64,000 nt of DNA, taken from Bordetella genomosp. 7 (GTDB taxonomy: Bacteria > Pseudomonadota > Gammaproteobacteria > Burkholderiales > Burkholderiaceae_B). The stretch is taken from assembly GCF_002261265.1 (NCBI RefSeq), contig NZ_NEVK01000008.1, positions 124,001 to 188,000 of the forward strand. Direction: 5' to 3'. The translations under genes were made by a program, and so were the position numbers. Numbering within the stretch: the stretch's first letter is position 1; each line of letters starts with the position of its first letter. This document shows, one piece after another, positions 1 through 9,360 of this stretch. Under the pieces are notes generated by a model that ran no database searches, had not been told where the DNA came from, and saw nothing but the letters and a program-made list of their open reading frames with translations.

Positions 1-572
1 GCGACAAGGTGGAAGTCGCTGTCATGGACGTCAGCCGCGCCAGCGACGTCGATAGCGTCCTGGCGAGCCTGGACAGGCTCGACGTGGTCGTGAACTGCGC
101 CGGCGCCATCCAGCGCGGCAAAGAGCACGAGATCGATTCATTCGAACACGTGGTTGGCATCAACCTGACCGGCACAATGCGCGTTTGCTCGGCCGCTCGC
201 CCGCTGTTGGCAAAAACAGGCGGTGTGATCGTGAACATGGCGTCGATGCTCAGCTACTTCGGCGGCCCGCTGGTGCCTGCCTATTCGGCCAGCAAGGGCG
301 CGGTGGCGCAATTGACCAAGTCGCTTGCCATTGCCTACGCGGCCGAGGGTATCCGAGTCAACGCGATCGCGCCGGGGTGGATCGCCACGAAGTTCACCCA
401 GGGTGTGCAAGATGATCCGGCGCGCAATCGGGCCATTCTGGAGCGTACGCCCATGGGCCGGTGGGGCACCCCCGATGACATCGCGACGGTGGCGGTGTTT
501 CTGTGCACCGAGGCGGCGGGCTTTATTACAGGCGCCATCATCCCGGTAGATGGCGGGTATCTGGCAGTCTGA
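1..572 (+). CDS. SDR family oxidoreductase, 5' end outside the window
   Basis: This is the C-terminal part of a classical short-chain dehydrogenase/reductase. The frame is open from the window edge, so the true start and the glycine-rich NAD(P) loop lie outside. Visible are the NAG-type motif (VVNCAGAI), the catalytic serine strand (IVNMAS), the catalytic YSASK motif and the usual PG segment (RVNAIAPGW). The end (GAIIPVDGGYLA) is typical of the family. A TRAP transporter follows 80 bp downstream on the same strand, so the enzyme may oxidise or reduce the imported compound; that link is inferred from position. The substrate cannot be read from the sequence. Confidence 0.9.
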   Translation, partial: DKVEVAVMDVSRASDVDSVLASLDRLDVVVNCAGAIQRGKEHEIDSFEHVVGINLTGTMRVCSAARPLLAKTGGVIVNMASMLSYFGGPLVPAYSASKGAVAQLTKSLAIAYAAEGIRVNAIAPGWIATKFTQGVQDDPARNRAILERTPMGRWGTPDDIATVAVFLCTEAAGFITGAIIPVDGGYLAV

Positions 573-652
573 ACACATGGAACAGCCCTGTCAGGGGGTT
601 ACCTGACTTACTGCATAACGACAGCACAACAAAAAATTGCCTGGAGAGAGTA

Positions 653-1645
653 ATGAAGATTTCCCGTCGCAGCATGCTTTCGGTTGTAATGTCTGGCGCG
701 TTCGCCGTGGGTATGGCGATGCTGCCCGCGCAAGCCGCCACGACCCTGAAGCTGGCCGAAACCCTGCCGATTGGCTACCCCACCACTGAAGCGCTGACCG
801 AGATGTCGGATCTGCTCGGCGCAAAGACCAATGGCGAGCTCAAGATACAAGTGTATGCGGGCGGCCAGCTCGGCAACGAAAAGGAAACCATCGAACAAAC
901 CCAGCTTGGCGCGATCCAGCTCAGCCGCGTAAACGCGCTGGTGCTGGCGTCGATCGTGGACGAGCTGAACGTACTGGCCCTGCCCTACTTGTTCAAGGAT
1001 CAGGCGCATCTCGAACGATTGATCGAGAGCCCACTTGGCGACCAGTTGCTCGATCGCATTACCAATCAGCCCAATTCGCGTCTGGTTGCGCTTACATGGA
1101 TCGGCGCGGGCGCGCGCAGCATGCTGACCACCAAGAAGCAGGTAGAAACTGCACAAGACCTGCAAGGCCAGAAGATCCGTGTCATTCCCAACCCCATTCT
1201 GTCTGACGCGATTGAAGCCATGGGCGCCGCCGGCGTGCCGCTGGGTTTTGGCGATGTGTTCGCAGGCATGCAGACGGGTATGCTGGACGGCGCAGAAGGC
1301 GCGGCGCCCACGCTGGTGGCGGCCTCGTTTCACCGGGTAGCCAAGCATTATTCACTGACCGAACACCTGATCGTTCCCGACGTGCTGGTCATGTCGCGAC
1401 GCGCCTGGGACAAGCTTACCCCGCAGCAGCAGCAAGCCGTAAAACAAAGCGCGAAAGAAGCAGAAAAGCGCCAGCGCGAGCTGTGGAAGGCGGCCGACGG
1501 GCAAGCGCTGCAGGACATGCGCGCGGCGGGCGTGGAAGTGATTGAATTCCAGGGCAAGGATGTGCTGCGCGAGAAAACCGCGCCGGTGCGCGAGAAGTAT
1601 GGCGCGAAGCACCAAGACCTGATCCTGGCTATCGAAGCCATCTGA
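653..1645 (+). CDS. TRAP transporter periplasmic substrate-binding protein (DctP family)
   Basis: A 330-residue solute receptor of a tripartite ATP-independent periplasmic transporter. The ATG at 653 follows a GGAGAG ribosome site; reading further upstream would only extend it past the signal peptide. The N-terminus (MKISRRSMLS, then a hydrophobic stretch ending PAQA) is a secretion signal with a twin arginine, so Sec or Tat export are both possible. The mature part has the family segments GGQLGNEKETIEQ and GAARSM-like turns and a helix-rich C-terminus. Two membrane subunits follow directly, making a complete transporter. DctP proteins usually bind organic acids; the ligand here is unknown. 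Confidence 0.92.
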   Translation: MKISRRSMLSVVMSGAFAVGMAMLPAQAATTLKLAETLPIGYPTTEALTEMSDLLGAKTNGELKIQVYAGGQLGNEKETIEQTQLGAIQLSRVNALVLASIVDELNVLALPYLFKDQAHLERLIESPLGDQLLDRITNQPNSRLVALTWIGAGARSMLTTKKQVETAQDLQGQKIRVIPNPILSDAIEAMGAAGVPLGFGDVFAGMQTGMLDGAEGAAPTLVAASFHRVAKHYSLTEHLIVPDVLVMSRRAWDKLTPQQQQAVKQSAKEAEKRQRELWKAADGQALQDMRAAGVEVIEFQGKDVLREKTAPVREKYGAKHQDLILAIEAI

Positions 1646-1670
1646 GCCCACGGCCGCCCGGGTTACGCAA

Positions 1671-2171
1671 ATGCAGAAGCTTGCTTGCTGGGCCAGGAGC
1701 ATCTCGATGTTCCTGGCCGCGATTTCACTGGCGTTGATTGCCATACTGATACCGGTGGGCGTGGCTGCGCGGTATGGGCTGAACGCCCCCATAGGGTGGA
1801 TAGAGCCGGTGGCGGCGATTCTGCTGGTGGCGTTTACCTTCCTATCGGCGGCCGTCACGATGGCCGACCGTCTGCATGTGTGCGTCAACACCTTCACCAA
1901 CATGCTGCCTGCGCGGCTGCGCATTATCAACGCCAACGTCGTGCACGTCCTGCTGCTTGCACTGCTGGTGGCAATGGCCGCGGCCAGTTGGGAACTCGTC
2001 CAGTCCACGCTGGGCCAGAGCCTGCCGGAAGTGCCGGCCCTGCCCGCGGCGGTCGTGTACGCGGTGGTGCCGCTGGGCTTCGGCCTGATGGCGCTGATGG
2101 TGCTGGCCAACCTGCTGGCGCAGCGGCTCGAAGAAAACTCACAAGATAAAGCGGATCTGCAACTGGACTGA
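1671..2171 (+). CDS. TRAP transporter small permease (DctQ family)
   Basis: A 166-residue membrane protein with four hydrophobic segments, the size and topology of DctQ subunits. The segment ARYGLNAPIGWIEPVA, between the first two membrane helices, matches the conserved region in which an aromatic and an acidic residue flank the second helix. It starts 25 bp after the receptor gene and ends 2 bp before the large permease gene, so the three are almost certainly one transcript. DctQ supports assembly and function of the large subunit in the inner membrane. Confidence 0.9.
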   Translation: MQKLACWARSISMFLAAISLALIAILIPVGVAARYGLNAPIGWIEPVAAILLVAFTFLSAAVTMADRLHVCVNTFTNMLPARLRIINANVVHVLLLALLVAMAAASWELVQSTLGQSLPEVPALPAAVVYAVVPLGFGLMALMVLANLLAQRLEENSQDKADLQLD

Positions 2172-2173
2172 CC

Positions 2174-3460
2174 ATGACCACATACGTTCTGCTATTGGTG
2201 TTTGCGGCACTGCTGGTCATGGGCATGCCGGTGGCCTTCGCAATGGGTGCGGCAGCGGCTGCCGCCGCGTATGTAAGCGATATCCCGTTTGCCGCGCTGG
2301 TGATCAAGCTGGTGGACGGCACCAACCAGGTGCCGATGCTGGCCATACCATTGTTCATTCTTGCCGGCGCCATCATGGCCGAAGGCGGCATGGCGCGCCG
2401 GCTGGTAGACCTGGCCAAGGCATTGCTTGGATCGCTGAAAGGCGGCCTGAGCCTGGTCAATGTGTGCGCGTCGACACTGTTTGGCTGCATATCGGGCTCG
2501 ACAGTGGCAGATACCGCGTCGATTGGCTCGGTAATGATTCCGCAAATGGAAAAGAACGGCTATCCGCGCACCTTTGCCACCAACATCACCATGACCGGCT
2601 CGCTGCAGGCCACCATCCTGCCGCCTTCACATAATTTTGTGATCTATTCACTGGCAGCCGGCGGCATGGTGTCGGTGCCCGCCTTGTTCCTGGCCGGCAT
2701 CCTGCCCGGCCTGCTGCTGGGCCTGTGCCTGGCAGCGCTATGCCTGTACTACGCCTACCGGCATGACTTTCCTCGCGGATCAGCCACAGGCCTGCGGCTG
2801 ATCCGCGCCCGCTTCATCGACGCGGGATGGGGGCTGATCACGGTCGTCATCATCACCGGCGGCATCCTGTCCGGCGTGTTCACCGCCACCGAGTCCGCGG
2901 GTGTGGCGTGCGTGTACGCGCTGGCCGTGACCATGTTCGTGTACCGGGACTACCGCTGGAAAGACCTGCCCAAGCTGCTGTCGGGCGTGGTTCGCACCTG
3001 CGGCATCATCATGATCATGATGGCCACCGCATCGGCCTTCGGCTACATGATGGCGCTGGAACGCGTGCCGCAGCAGATCGCTGAGTTGTTCCTCGCGTAT
3101 TCCAGCAACGTCACCGTGTTCCTGATCCTGGCCAACATCGCCTTGCTGGTGCTGGGCATCTTCATGGAACTGACGCCCATGCTGCTGATCTGCGTGCCGG
3201 TGTTTATGCCCATCATCATGGAGCTGGGTATCGACCCCGTGCATTTCGGCGTCATCATGGTGTTGAACCTGGCCATCGGGCTGGTGACGCCACCTGTTGG
3301 GGCCACGCTGTTTGCGGGCATTGCGGTGGGACGCGTCACCATGGAACAGATCACGCGCACGATATGGCCGTTTTACGTGGCCATGCTGATATGTCTGTTA
3401 CTGGTGACGTATGTCCCTGCCCTGAGCTTGTGGCTGCCGGCGCTGGCGGGCGCACTCTAA
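2174..3460 (+). CDS. TRAP transporter large permease (DctM family)
   Basis: A 428-residue polytopic inner-membrane protein of the ion transporter superfamily and the transport channel of the TRAP system. It has about a dozen hydrophobic helices. The segment GSTVADTASIGSVMIPQM is the hallmark first hairpin of DctM, and the later LNLAIGLVTPPVGATLF is the second hairpin, both lining the substrate path. Length is normal for the family. It forms a unit with the receptor and small permease just upstream, driven by a sodium or proton gradient. Confidence 0.93.
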   Translation: MTTYVLLLVFAALLVMGMPVAFAMGAAAAAAAYVSDIPFAALVIKLVDGTNQVPMLAIPLFILAGAIMAEGGMARRLVDLAKALLGSLKGGLSLVNVCASTLFGCISGSTVADTASIGSVMIPQMEKNGYPRTFATNITMTGSLQATILPPSHNFVIYSLAAGGMVSVPALFLAGILPGLLLGLCLAALCLYYAYRHDFPRGSATGLRLIRARFIDAGWGLITVVIITGGILSGVFTATESAGVACVYALAVTMFVYRDYRWKDLPKLLSGVVRTCGIIMIMMATASAFGYMMALERVPQQIAELFLAYSSNVTVFLILANIALLVLGIFMELTPMLLICVPVFMPIIMELGIDPVHFGVIMVLNLAIGLVTPPVGATLFAGIAVGRVTMEQITRTIWPFYVAMLICLLLVTYVPALSLWLPALAGAL

Positions 3461-3485
3461 AGCCACGGGCAACCCGGGCGGCGCC

Positions 3486-3517
3486 GCCCCGCCTGCCACA
3501 CAGGGCGGGGCTACAAT
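3486..3517 (+). promoter_or_regulatory. GC hairpin followed by a TACAAT -10-like hexamer ahead of the LysR gene
   Basis: An 8-bp perfect stem (GCCCCGCC with GGCGGGGC) lies between the TRAP genes and the LysR gene and has no T-run behind it. It is followed at once by TACAAT (3512-3517), 30 bp before the LysR start. The hairpin could end TRAP transcription and the hexamer could be a -10 box; no good -35 is visible, so both are weak calls. Confidence 0.3.
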
Positions 3518-3546
3518 TCGCCCCAACCACGGCTACCGGCGTTGCC

Positions 3547-4455
3547 ATGCTGACCTTCAAGCAAATCGAGGCGCTTTATTGGGTAGTGCAGCTGGGCGGC
3601 TTCGCCAATGCGGCCGAACGCCTCAATACCACCCAGTCGGCCATTACCAAGCGCATCCAGGAACTGGAAACCAGTTTCAACATCCAGATCTTCGATCGCA
3701 GCGGCCAGAAGGCCACGCTGACGCGCACCGGCGAAGACTTGCTGGAACTGGCTGCCGACCTGCTCGCGCGGCGCGACCAGATGCTGTTGAAGATGAAGGG
3801 GTTCAAGCCCTTTACGGGCTCGCTGCGCCTGGGCATTACCGAAATTACCGCCATGACGTGGCTGCCCCAGTTGATGCAGGCCTTGCGCGCGGCGTTTCCC
3901 GAACTGGCGGTGCAGCTGAAGATCGGCATGGCGTGGAACCTGCAGCAGAACCTGCTGAGCGGCCAGCTGGACATGGCCATTCTGCACTGGGAAATCCGTA
4001 ACCCCCACCTGGAAAGCGAGCCGCTTGCGCAGGTGGACTTCGGCTGGGCAGGCAGCCCGGCGCTGATTTCGCCGGCCAAGGTCTACACGCCGGAAGACAT
4101 ATCCCGCATGAACGTCATCAGGCAGGACCCGGATTCGGCCCTGAATGTTATCTATGACGAATGGCTGGCGCCCTACACGGCGCAGACAAACCTGTTCACC
4201 ATCAACAGCCTGCAGGCCATGGTGGGCCTGACGGTGGCCGGCCTGGGCGTGGCCTGTATTCCGCTGGGGTACTTTTCAGACCTGTTCAAGAGCCGCAAGC
4301 TGGTGCAGGTGCGCACCACCAAGCCGCTGCCTACGTCTATGTACTGCGCCATGTACGCCCGGCAATCCAATCCGATGTTCTATCGGGAAATCGCGCGCAT
4401 CGCGCGCGACGTATGCGACTTTACCCGCCCCTATGGCGGCGGGCTCAGTGTCTGA
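3547..4455 (+). CDS. LysR family transcriptional regulator
   Basis: A 302-residue LysR-type regulator. The winged helix-turn-helix occupies about residues 1-60 ([18 protein letters not shown], then [20 protein letters not shown]), and an effector domain of the periplasmic-binding fold fills the rest. The ATG at 3547 is chosen because the domain begins there; the longer upstream reading runs back into the TRAP gene. It lies downstream of the SDR/TRAP genes on the same strand, so it may control them, with the effector perhaps related to the imported compound. Its 3' end overlaps the 3' end of the convergent ABC ATPase gene by 11 bp. Confidence 0.92.
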   Translation: MLTFKQIEALYWVVQLGGFANAAERLNTTQSAITKRIQELETSFNIQIFDRSGQKATLTRTGEDLLELAADLLARRDQMLLKMKGFKPFTGSLRLGITEITAMTWLPQLMQALRAAFPELAVQLKIGMAWNLQQNLLSGQLDMAILHWEIRNPHLESEPLAQVDFGWAGSPALISPAKVYTPEDISRMNVIRQDPDSALNVIYDEWLAPYTAQTNLFTINSLQAMVGLTVAGLGVACIPLGYFSDLFKSRKLVQVRTTKPLPTSMYCAMYARQSNPMFYREIARIARDVCDFTRPYGGGLSV

Positions 4456-5176
4456 TGTCGGCCAGGAACTTGCGCGCCCGTTCGGTTTGCGGCTGCGCGA
4501 AAAACTGCGCGGGCGGCGCCTGCTCGACCAGGCGTCCGGCGTCCATGAACCACACAGAGTCGGCCACGTCCCGGGCAAAGTTCATTTCGTGCGTGACGCA
4601 AACCATGGTCATGCCTTCGGCCGCCAGTGACTTCATCACCAGCAGCACCTCGTTGACCATTTCGGGATCCAGCGCGCTGGTGGGCTCGTCAAAAAGCATG
4701 ATGCGCGGCTTCATGGCCAGCGCGCGCGCAATGGCCACGCGCTGCTGCTGGCCGCCCGACAGTTCGCCCGGATAGGCGTCGGCCTTGTGCGCCAGGCCCA
4801 CGCGCTCGAGCAGGGCCTCGGCATGCTGTCGCGCCTGGCTTTTGCCCATGCGCTTGAGCAGCACCGGCGCCATCATCAGGTTTTCGCGCACGTTCATGTG
4901 CGGGAACAGGTTGAACGACTGAAACACAAAGCCTATATGGCTGCGCATTTCATCGAGCGACCCGCAGCGGTAAACATCCACCCCGTCGACCAGGATGCTG
5001 CCTTTCTGGATGGGTTCAAGCCGGTTGATGGTGCGGATCAGCGTCGACTTGCCCGACCCGGACGGCCCGCACACCACCAGGACTTCGCCCTGTCGCACGC
5101 TGGCGTTGATATCGTCGAGGGCAAGGTAATCGCCATACCATTTACTGACGTTCTTGAATTCGATCATGTTAGACAA
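4445..5176 (-). CDS. Polar amino acid ABC transporter ATP-binding protein
   Basis: A 243-residue ABC ATPase of the GlnQ/HisP type. Walker A is GPSGSGKST near residue 36, the signature is [15 protein letters not shown] near 135, and Walker B is IMLFDEP followed by TSALDPE. The H-loop is CVTHEM. It is the last gene of a six-gene minus-strand operon and starts 3 bp after the permease gene. It powers import through the two adjacent permeases with the binding protein encoded upstream. Such transporters carry polar or acidic amino acids. Confidence 0.95.
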   Translation of the reverse strand: MSNMIEFKNVSKWYGDYLALDDINASVRQGEVLVVCGPSGSGKSTLIRTINRLEPIQKGSILVDGVDVYRCGSLDEMRSHIGFVFQSFNLFPHMNVRENLMMAPVLLKRMGKSQARQHAEALLERVGLAHKADAYPGELSGGQQQRVAIARALAMKPRIMLFDEPTSALDPEMVNEVLLVMKSLAAEGMTMVCVTHEMNFARDVADSVWFMDAGRLVEQAPPAQFFAQPQTERARKFLADIRH

Positions 5177-5179
5177 AGC

Positions 5180-5872
5180 CTAGGCAGCCACGGTGCGCTT
5201 TCCGCCCATGCGGGCCTCAACGAGCTTGACGATGCCGGTAAGAATCAGGTTTAGCACGAAGTAAGTCAGCGCCAGCAGCGCAAACACTTCGAACGGCTTG
5301 GTCAGCAGCATATTGTTTACCTGCGCCGCGGCGAACGTGAGTTCGTGCACGCTGATCACAAAGCCCAGCGATGTTTCCTTCACCGTCGAGATGAACTGGC
5401 TGAGCATGCTGGGAATGGTGTTGTACAGGGCCTGCGGCAGCACGATCTTGCGCATGGCCTGCATGTGCGACAGGCCCAGCGAGCGTCCCGCTTCCATCTG
5501 GCCGGCCGGCAGCGCCTGGATGCCGCTGCGGATGATCTCGGCCAGGTAGGCGCCTTCGTAGATGATCAGCGCCGCGGCCATGGTGACCACGCCGCTGACG
5601 GAATTGCCTATCAGCAGCGGAAGGAAGAAGTACGCCCAGAAGATGAACATGATGAGCGGCAACCCGCGCACCAGGTACACCACGGCCGTGGCCGGCCAGT
5701 AAAACACCTTGAGCGAGCTGATGCGCCCCAGCGCCAGCAGCACGCCCAGCGGAAACGCCAGCGCCAGGCTCACGAGCGCCAGGCCCACTGTTGCCACCAG
5801 GCCGCCCATGGGGCCATGGGGCCACTGGCCCACCAGCAGCAACAGCCAGTTATCAGAAAGTATTTCCAGCAT
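5180..5872 (-). CDS. Polar amino acid ABC transporter permease
   Basis: A 230-residue inner-membrane permease of the HisM/GlnP family. It has about five hydrophobic helices and the cytoplasmic EAA loop (EAGRSLGLSHMQAMRKIVLP) that contacts the ATPase. It sits between the second permease (7 bp upstream) and the ATPase (3 bp downstream). Two different permeases in one operon indicate a heterodimeric channel, as in glutamate/aspartate and histidine systems. Confidence 0.93.
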   Translation of the reverse strand: MLEILSDNWLLLLVGQWPHGPMGGLVATVGLALVSLALAFPLGVLLALGRISSLKVFYWPATAVVYLVRGLPLIMFIFWAYFFLPLLIGNSVSGVVTMAAALIIYEGAYLAEIIRSGIQALPAGQMEAGRSLGLSHMQAMRKIVLPQALYNTIPSMLSQFISTVKETSLGFVISVHELTFAAAQVNNMLLTKPFEVFALLALTYFVLNLILTGIVKLVEARMGGKRTVAA

Positions 5873-5878
5873 GACGGC

Positions 5879-6583
5879 CTACCGGGTCCTGGCCACGTAC
5901 GCGACCCGCTTGGATAAATGGGCGCCGCCGGCCATCAGCAGCAGCGAAATTGCCAGGTACAGCACCGTCACGACGAAATAGATCTCGAAAGTCTTGAATG
6001 TGGCGGATTCGATCTCGCGCCCCGCCCCGGTGAGTTCGATCAGGCCGATGGCCATGGCCAGGCTGGTGTTCTTGAACAGCAGCAGCGTCTGGTTGGTAAG
6101 CGGCGGAATCGATATCTTGAACGCCTGCGGCAGTATCACCTTGCGCATGGCCTGCAGATAGCCCAGCCCCAGGCTGCGCGCCGCTTCCATCTGGCCACGC
6201 GGAATGGCGCGTATGGCGCTGCGCAGATCTTCGCTGACATACGCCGCGGTAACCAGGCCGATGGCAACCGATGAGTAGAAGAATTCGCCGCCCACCAGGT
6301 TGATGACATCGTTGATGGCCGGCGGCACGATGGACGCCACGCCGAAGTACCACAGCAAAATGTGCACCAGCATGGGAACATTGCGGTGAAACGCCACGTA
6401 TACCGCGATGGCGTAGTTCAGCACGCGTATGTTCAGCATGCGCAGCACCGCAAGGGCGCTGCCCAGGCCGAAGGCCAGCAGCCAGGCGAACAAGGTCATC
6501 TGAAGGGTGGTGACCAGCCCTCCAAGAATCAGCGACGGGTAGCCGTTACTCAGTAACGCACCGAAATCCAATGTGTAGTTCAT
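5879..6583 (-). CDS. Polar amino acid ABC transporter permease
   Basis: A 234-residue permease homologous to its neighbour, with the matching EAA loop (EAARSLGLGYLQAMRKVILP) and a FHRNVPMLVHILLWYFG segment typical of glutamate/aspartate-type permeases (GltJ-like). It starts 24 bp downstream of the binding-protein gene. With the other permease it would form the membrane pore for the same substrate. Confidence 0.93.
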   Translation of the reverse strand: MNYTLDFGALLSNGYPSLILGGLVTTLQMTLFAWLLAFGLGSALAVLRMLNIRVLNYAIAVYVAFHRNVPMLVHILLWYFGVASIVPPAINDVINLVGGEFFYSSVAIGLVTAAYVSEDLRSAIRAIPRGQMEAARSLGLGYLQAMRKVILPQAFKISIPPLTNQTLLLFKNTSLAMAIGLIELTGAGREIESATFKTFEIYFVVTVLYLAISLLLMAGGAHLSKRVAYVARTR

Positions 6584-6607
6584 AAGCAGCTACCCGCCCC
6601 GCCGGGC

Positions 6608-7438
6608 TCAACCCTTGATTTCTTCGACCTTGAACACGCGCTTGGTCGGGAACTTGGTATCCGGACCGAACCAGCGTTCGAAGATCGCCTGCATCTTGCC
6701 CGATGCTTCAAGGTCGGCCAGCACCTTGTTCACTTCGGTGCGCAGGCCGTCTTCACCCTTGGCCATGCCGATGCCCCAGGGTTCGACGAACAGCGGGTCT
6801 TCGATGATCTCGAGCTTGACGGGCGACTGCTCGGCGTCTTGCTTGAACTTCAACAGCATCAGCTCAGACCCCACGAAACCCGACACCTTCTTCTGCTGCA
6901 GCGCCATGAACGCGGTGGGCGGATCCTTGAACGTCACCGTGGTCACATCGGGAATCAGGCGCTTGGCGCCGGCCTCGGACGACGAGCCCGATACGGCGCT
7001 GACGCGCTTGCCGGCCAGGTCGCCGTTGGTCTTCAGGGCGTCGGCATCGTCGCGGCGGATCAGGATTTTCTGCGGGCTGACGTAGTGCTGGTAGCTGTAG
7101 TCGATCTGCTTGGCGCGGTCGGGGCTCCAGCCCAGGTTGGCCGCCACCACGTCGACGCGCCCGCCGGCCAGTTCGGGAATACGGGCCGCCACGGCGATCA
7201 TCTTGACGTCCAGCTTCACGCCCAGGTGATCGGCAATTTCTTTGCACAGGTCGATTTCATAGCCCACGACCTGGCGGGTGGCCGGGTCCTGGAAGCTGAA
7301 CGGCTCGGACGTGCCCAGCGTGCCGCACACCAGCGTGCCGCGCGCCTTGATATCGGACAGCGCATCGGCATGCGCGACGCCGGCCACGCCCAGGCAGGCC
7401 ACCAATGGCAATGCCTTCAGAATTTTCTTGAAGTTCAT
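6608..7438 (-). CDS. Periplasmic amino acid-binding protein of an ABC importer
   Basis: A 276-residue family-3 solute-binding protein. A signal peptide covers about residues 1-25 (MNFKKILKALPL ... VAHADA). The mature protein begins with the family pattern DIKARGTLVCGTLGTSEPFSF and contains GYEIDLCKEIADHLG; the helix ANLGWSPDRAKQIDYS fits glutamate/aspartate-type binders. The AGG/GGAGA-like site just before the ATG at 7438 supports the start. Next to an aminotransferase and an RraA-type aldolase, the ligand may be a substituted acidic amino acid, but this is inference. Confidence 0.93.
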   Translation of the reverse strand: MNFKKILKALPLVACLGVAGVAHADALSDIKARGTLVCGTLGTSEPFSFQDPATRQVVGYEIDLCKEIADHLGVKLDVKMIAVAARIPELAGGRVDVVAANLGWSPDRAKQIDYSYQHYVSPQKILIRRDDADALKTNGDLAGKRVSAVSGSSSEAGAKRLIPDVTTVTFKDPPTAFMALQQKKVSGFVGSELMLLKFKQDAEQSPVKLEIIEDPLFVEPWGIGMAKGEDGLRTEVNKVLADLEASGKMQAIFERWFGPDTKFPTKRVFKVEEIKG

Positions 7439-7456
7439 GGTTTTCTCCTTGCGATG

Positions 7457-8686
7457 TTATTGAAGTTGGCCGCATGCCCACGACAGCTTTTCGCAGCCGA
7501 CCCGTATGGTGTCCAGGTCGGTGGCAAAACTCATGCGCATATAGCCGGGGTTGCCATAAGCGGTGCCATCCAGCACGGCCACGCCTGCGGCGTCAAGCAG
7601 GTAATGCACGAAGTCCAGGTCGTTGGCGATGATCTTGCCCTGGGGGGTGCGCTTGCCCAGGAAGCCCTGGATATTGGGAAACACATAGAACGCGCCGGCC
7701 GGGCTGGCGCACGACATCGACTCGATGCCATTGAGCAGGCCGACGATCAGGTCGCGCCGCTCTTTGTAGATGGCCACGGTGTCGGCCACGCATTGCTGGT
7801 CGGCCGTCAGCGCCGTGGCCGCCGCCACCTGGCAGATCTGGCTGGCGCACGAGGTCGACTGCGATATCAGCGTGGAAATCGCCTTGGCCATCCAGGCCGG
7901 GCCGGCCGCGTAGCCCACGCGCCAACCCGTCATCGCATAGGCCTTCGATACGCCATTGACCAGCAGCACGCGCGGAGCCAATTCCGGCTTTACCGACAGC
8001 GCCGACACATAGCGGCCATCGTAGCAAAAGTGCTCGTAGATCTCGTCGACCATCAGCAGCACGTGCGGGTGGCGCTCCAGCACCGCCAGCAAGGCGGCCA
8101 GCTCGGATTCGGTGTACGTAGCGCCGGACGGATTGTTGGGCGCATTGAGCAGCAGCCACTTCGTGCGCGGCGTAATGGCGGCTTCCAGCGCTTCGGGAGT
8201 CAGTTTGAAGTCCTGCGCCTCGGTCGTGGACAAAATGACCGGCTGCCCCTCGTTGATCAGCACCATGTCCGGATACGAGACCCAGTATGGCGTGGGGATG
8301 ATCACTTCGTCGCCGGCGTCCAGCGTTGCCTGCAGGGCCGAGAAAATCAGTTGCTTGGCGCCCGTGCCCACCACCAGCTGGTCCAGGCCGAACGACAGGC
8401 CGTTTTCGCGTTGGTACTTCTGCTGCACGGCCTGCAGCAGTTCGCGAATGCCTGACGAAGATGTGTACTTCACATCGCCGCGCTCGATGGCGTCAATGCC
8501 CGCGCGGGCAATATGCGCGGGCGTGCGCAGGTCGGGCTCGCCTATGGTGAAGTCGATGATGGTCTGGCCTTCGGCGCGCAGGGCATCCACCTTGCGCTTG
8601 GCCGCCATGCTGGGCGACGGCTTGATGGCGCTCATGCGCCGGGCCAGGAACCTGGCGGAATCTTGTTGCTCGGGTGTTGCGGTCAT
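7457..8686 (-). CDS. PLP-dependent aminotransferase (aspartate aminotransferase-like, class I/II)
   Basis: A 409-residue fold-type I aminotransferase. The PLP lysine lies in NGVSKAYAMTGWRVGYA, and the upstream NAPNNPSGATYTE and DEIYEHFCYDG segments are the usual cofactor and substrate contacts. A conserved arginine (MRMSF near the C-terminus) should bind the substrate alpha-carboxylate. It lies between an RraA-family aldolase gene (8 bp upstream) and the binding-protein gene (18 bp downstream), which suggests that it deaminates the amino acid brought in by the transporter to a 2-oxo acid. The exact substrate is not visible. Confidence 0.93.
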   Translation of the reverse strand: MTATPEQQDSARFLARRMSAIKPSPSMAAKRKVDALRAEGQTIIDFTIGEPDLRTPAHIARAGIDAIERGDVKYTSSSGIRELLQAVQQKYQRENGLSFGLDQLVVGTGAKQLIFSALQATLDAGDEVIIPTPYWVSYPDMVLINEGQPVILSTTEAQDFKLTPEALEAAITPRTKWLLLNAPNNPSGATYTESELAALLAVLERHPHVLLMVDEIYEHFCYDGRYVSALSVKPELAPRVLLVNGVSKAYAMTGWRVGYAAGPAWMAKAISTLISQSTSCASQICQVAAATALTADQQCVADTVAIYKERRDLIVGLLNGIESMSCASPAGAFYVFPNIQGFLGKRTPQGKIIANDLDFVHYLLDAAGVAVLDGTAYGNPGYMRMSFATDLDTIRVGCEKLSWACGQLQ

Positions 8687-8694
8687 GATGTCTC

Positions 8695-9360
8695 TTACAG
8701 CAGGTTCTTCGCTTCCAGTACGGGGTGCAGCCAGCTCTGGCGTTCGGCGCCAGAGGCGATCTCGGCCATGATCCGTTCTTCCTTGGCCGCGTGCTCGCGC
8801 GCCTTTTGCACCAGCGCGTCGGCCTGGCTTGCGGGGAAGGACACGATGCCGTCCTCATCACCCACAATGACGTCACCCGGCTGGATGACCTGCCCGCCGA
8901 TGCTCACCGGCGCATTGACTTCGCCCGGGCCGTCCTTATAGGGACCGCGGTGCACGTGCCCGCGCGCATAGCAGGGAAAGTCGTCGTTCTCGAATGCCGC
9001 CACGTCGCGAATGGCGCCGTCCACGATCAGGCCGGCGCAGCCGCGCTGCTGCAGGTACCGCTTCATGATCTCGCCCACGCAGGCGTTGGACAGCTCGCCG
9101 CCGGCATCCACCACCAGCACATGTCCGGGCTGGATCAGCGTCATGGCCTTGTAGATGAACAGGTTGTCGCCGGGACGCGTCTTTACGGTCAGCGCGCTGC
9201 CCACCAGCTTGCCGCGGCGGTTATACCGGTTCAGGCCGACCACGCCCCGCTGCCGGTGCAGGTGGTCGCTCAGGTGCGGCGTGACGATGGACTGCAAAGC
9301 GGTGGCCAGTTCGGCACTGAGAACCGGCGGGGCGGGATGGATGGCGTATGAGTTCTGCAT
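8695..9360 (-). CDS. RraA family protein, probable 4-hydroxy-4-methyl-2-oxoglutarate/CHA-type aldolase
   Basis: A 221-residue RraA-fold protein. The Arg-Asp pair needed by HMG/CHA aldolases is present (GLIVDGAIRDVAAF), as are the metal and pyruvate-binding segments around GDVIVGDEDGIV. The start at 9360 is chosen because AGGAG lies 8 bp before it; an in-frame ATG 30 bp further upstream lacks a good site. Family members cleave 4-substituted 4-hydroxy-2-oxo acids to pyruvate, while others such as E. coli RraA regulate RNase E. Being first in an operon with an aminotransferase and an amino acid importer favours the aldolase role. Confidence 0.88.
   Translation of the reverse strand: MQNSYAIHPAPPVLSAELATALQSIVTPHLSDHLHRQRGVVGLNRYNRRGKLVGSALTVKTRPGDNLFIYKAMTLIQPGHVLVVDAGGELSNACVGEIMKRYLQQRGCAGLIVDGAIRDVAAFENDDFPCYARGHVHRGPYKDGPGEVNAPVSIGGQVIQPGDVIVGDEDGIVSFPASQADALVQKAREHAAKEERIMAEIASGAERQSWLHPVLEAKNLL

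Noticed and set aside
6839-8455. A 538-residue open frame antisense to the binding-protein and aminotransferase genes
   Set aside because: It crosses two well-supported genes on the other strand and shows no domain or ribosome site.
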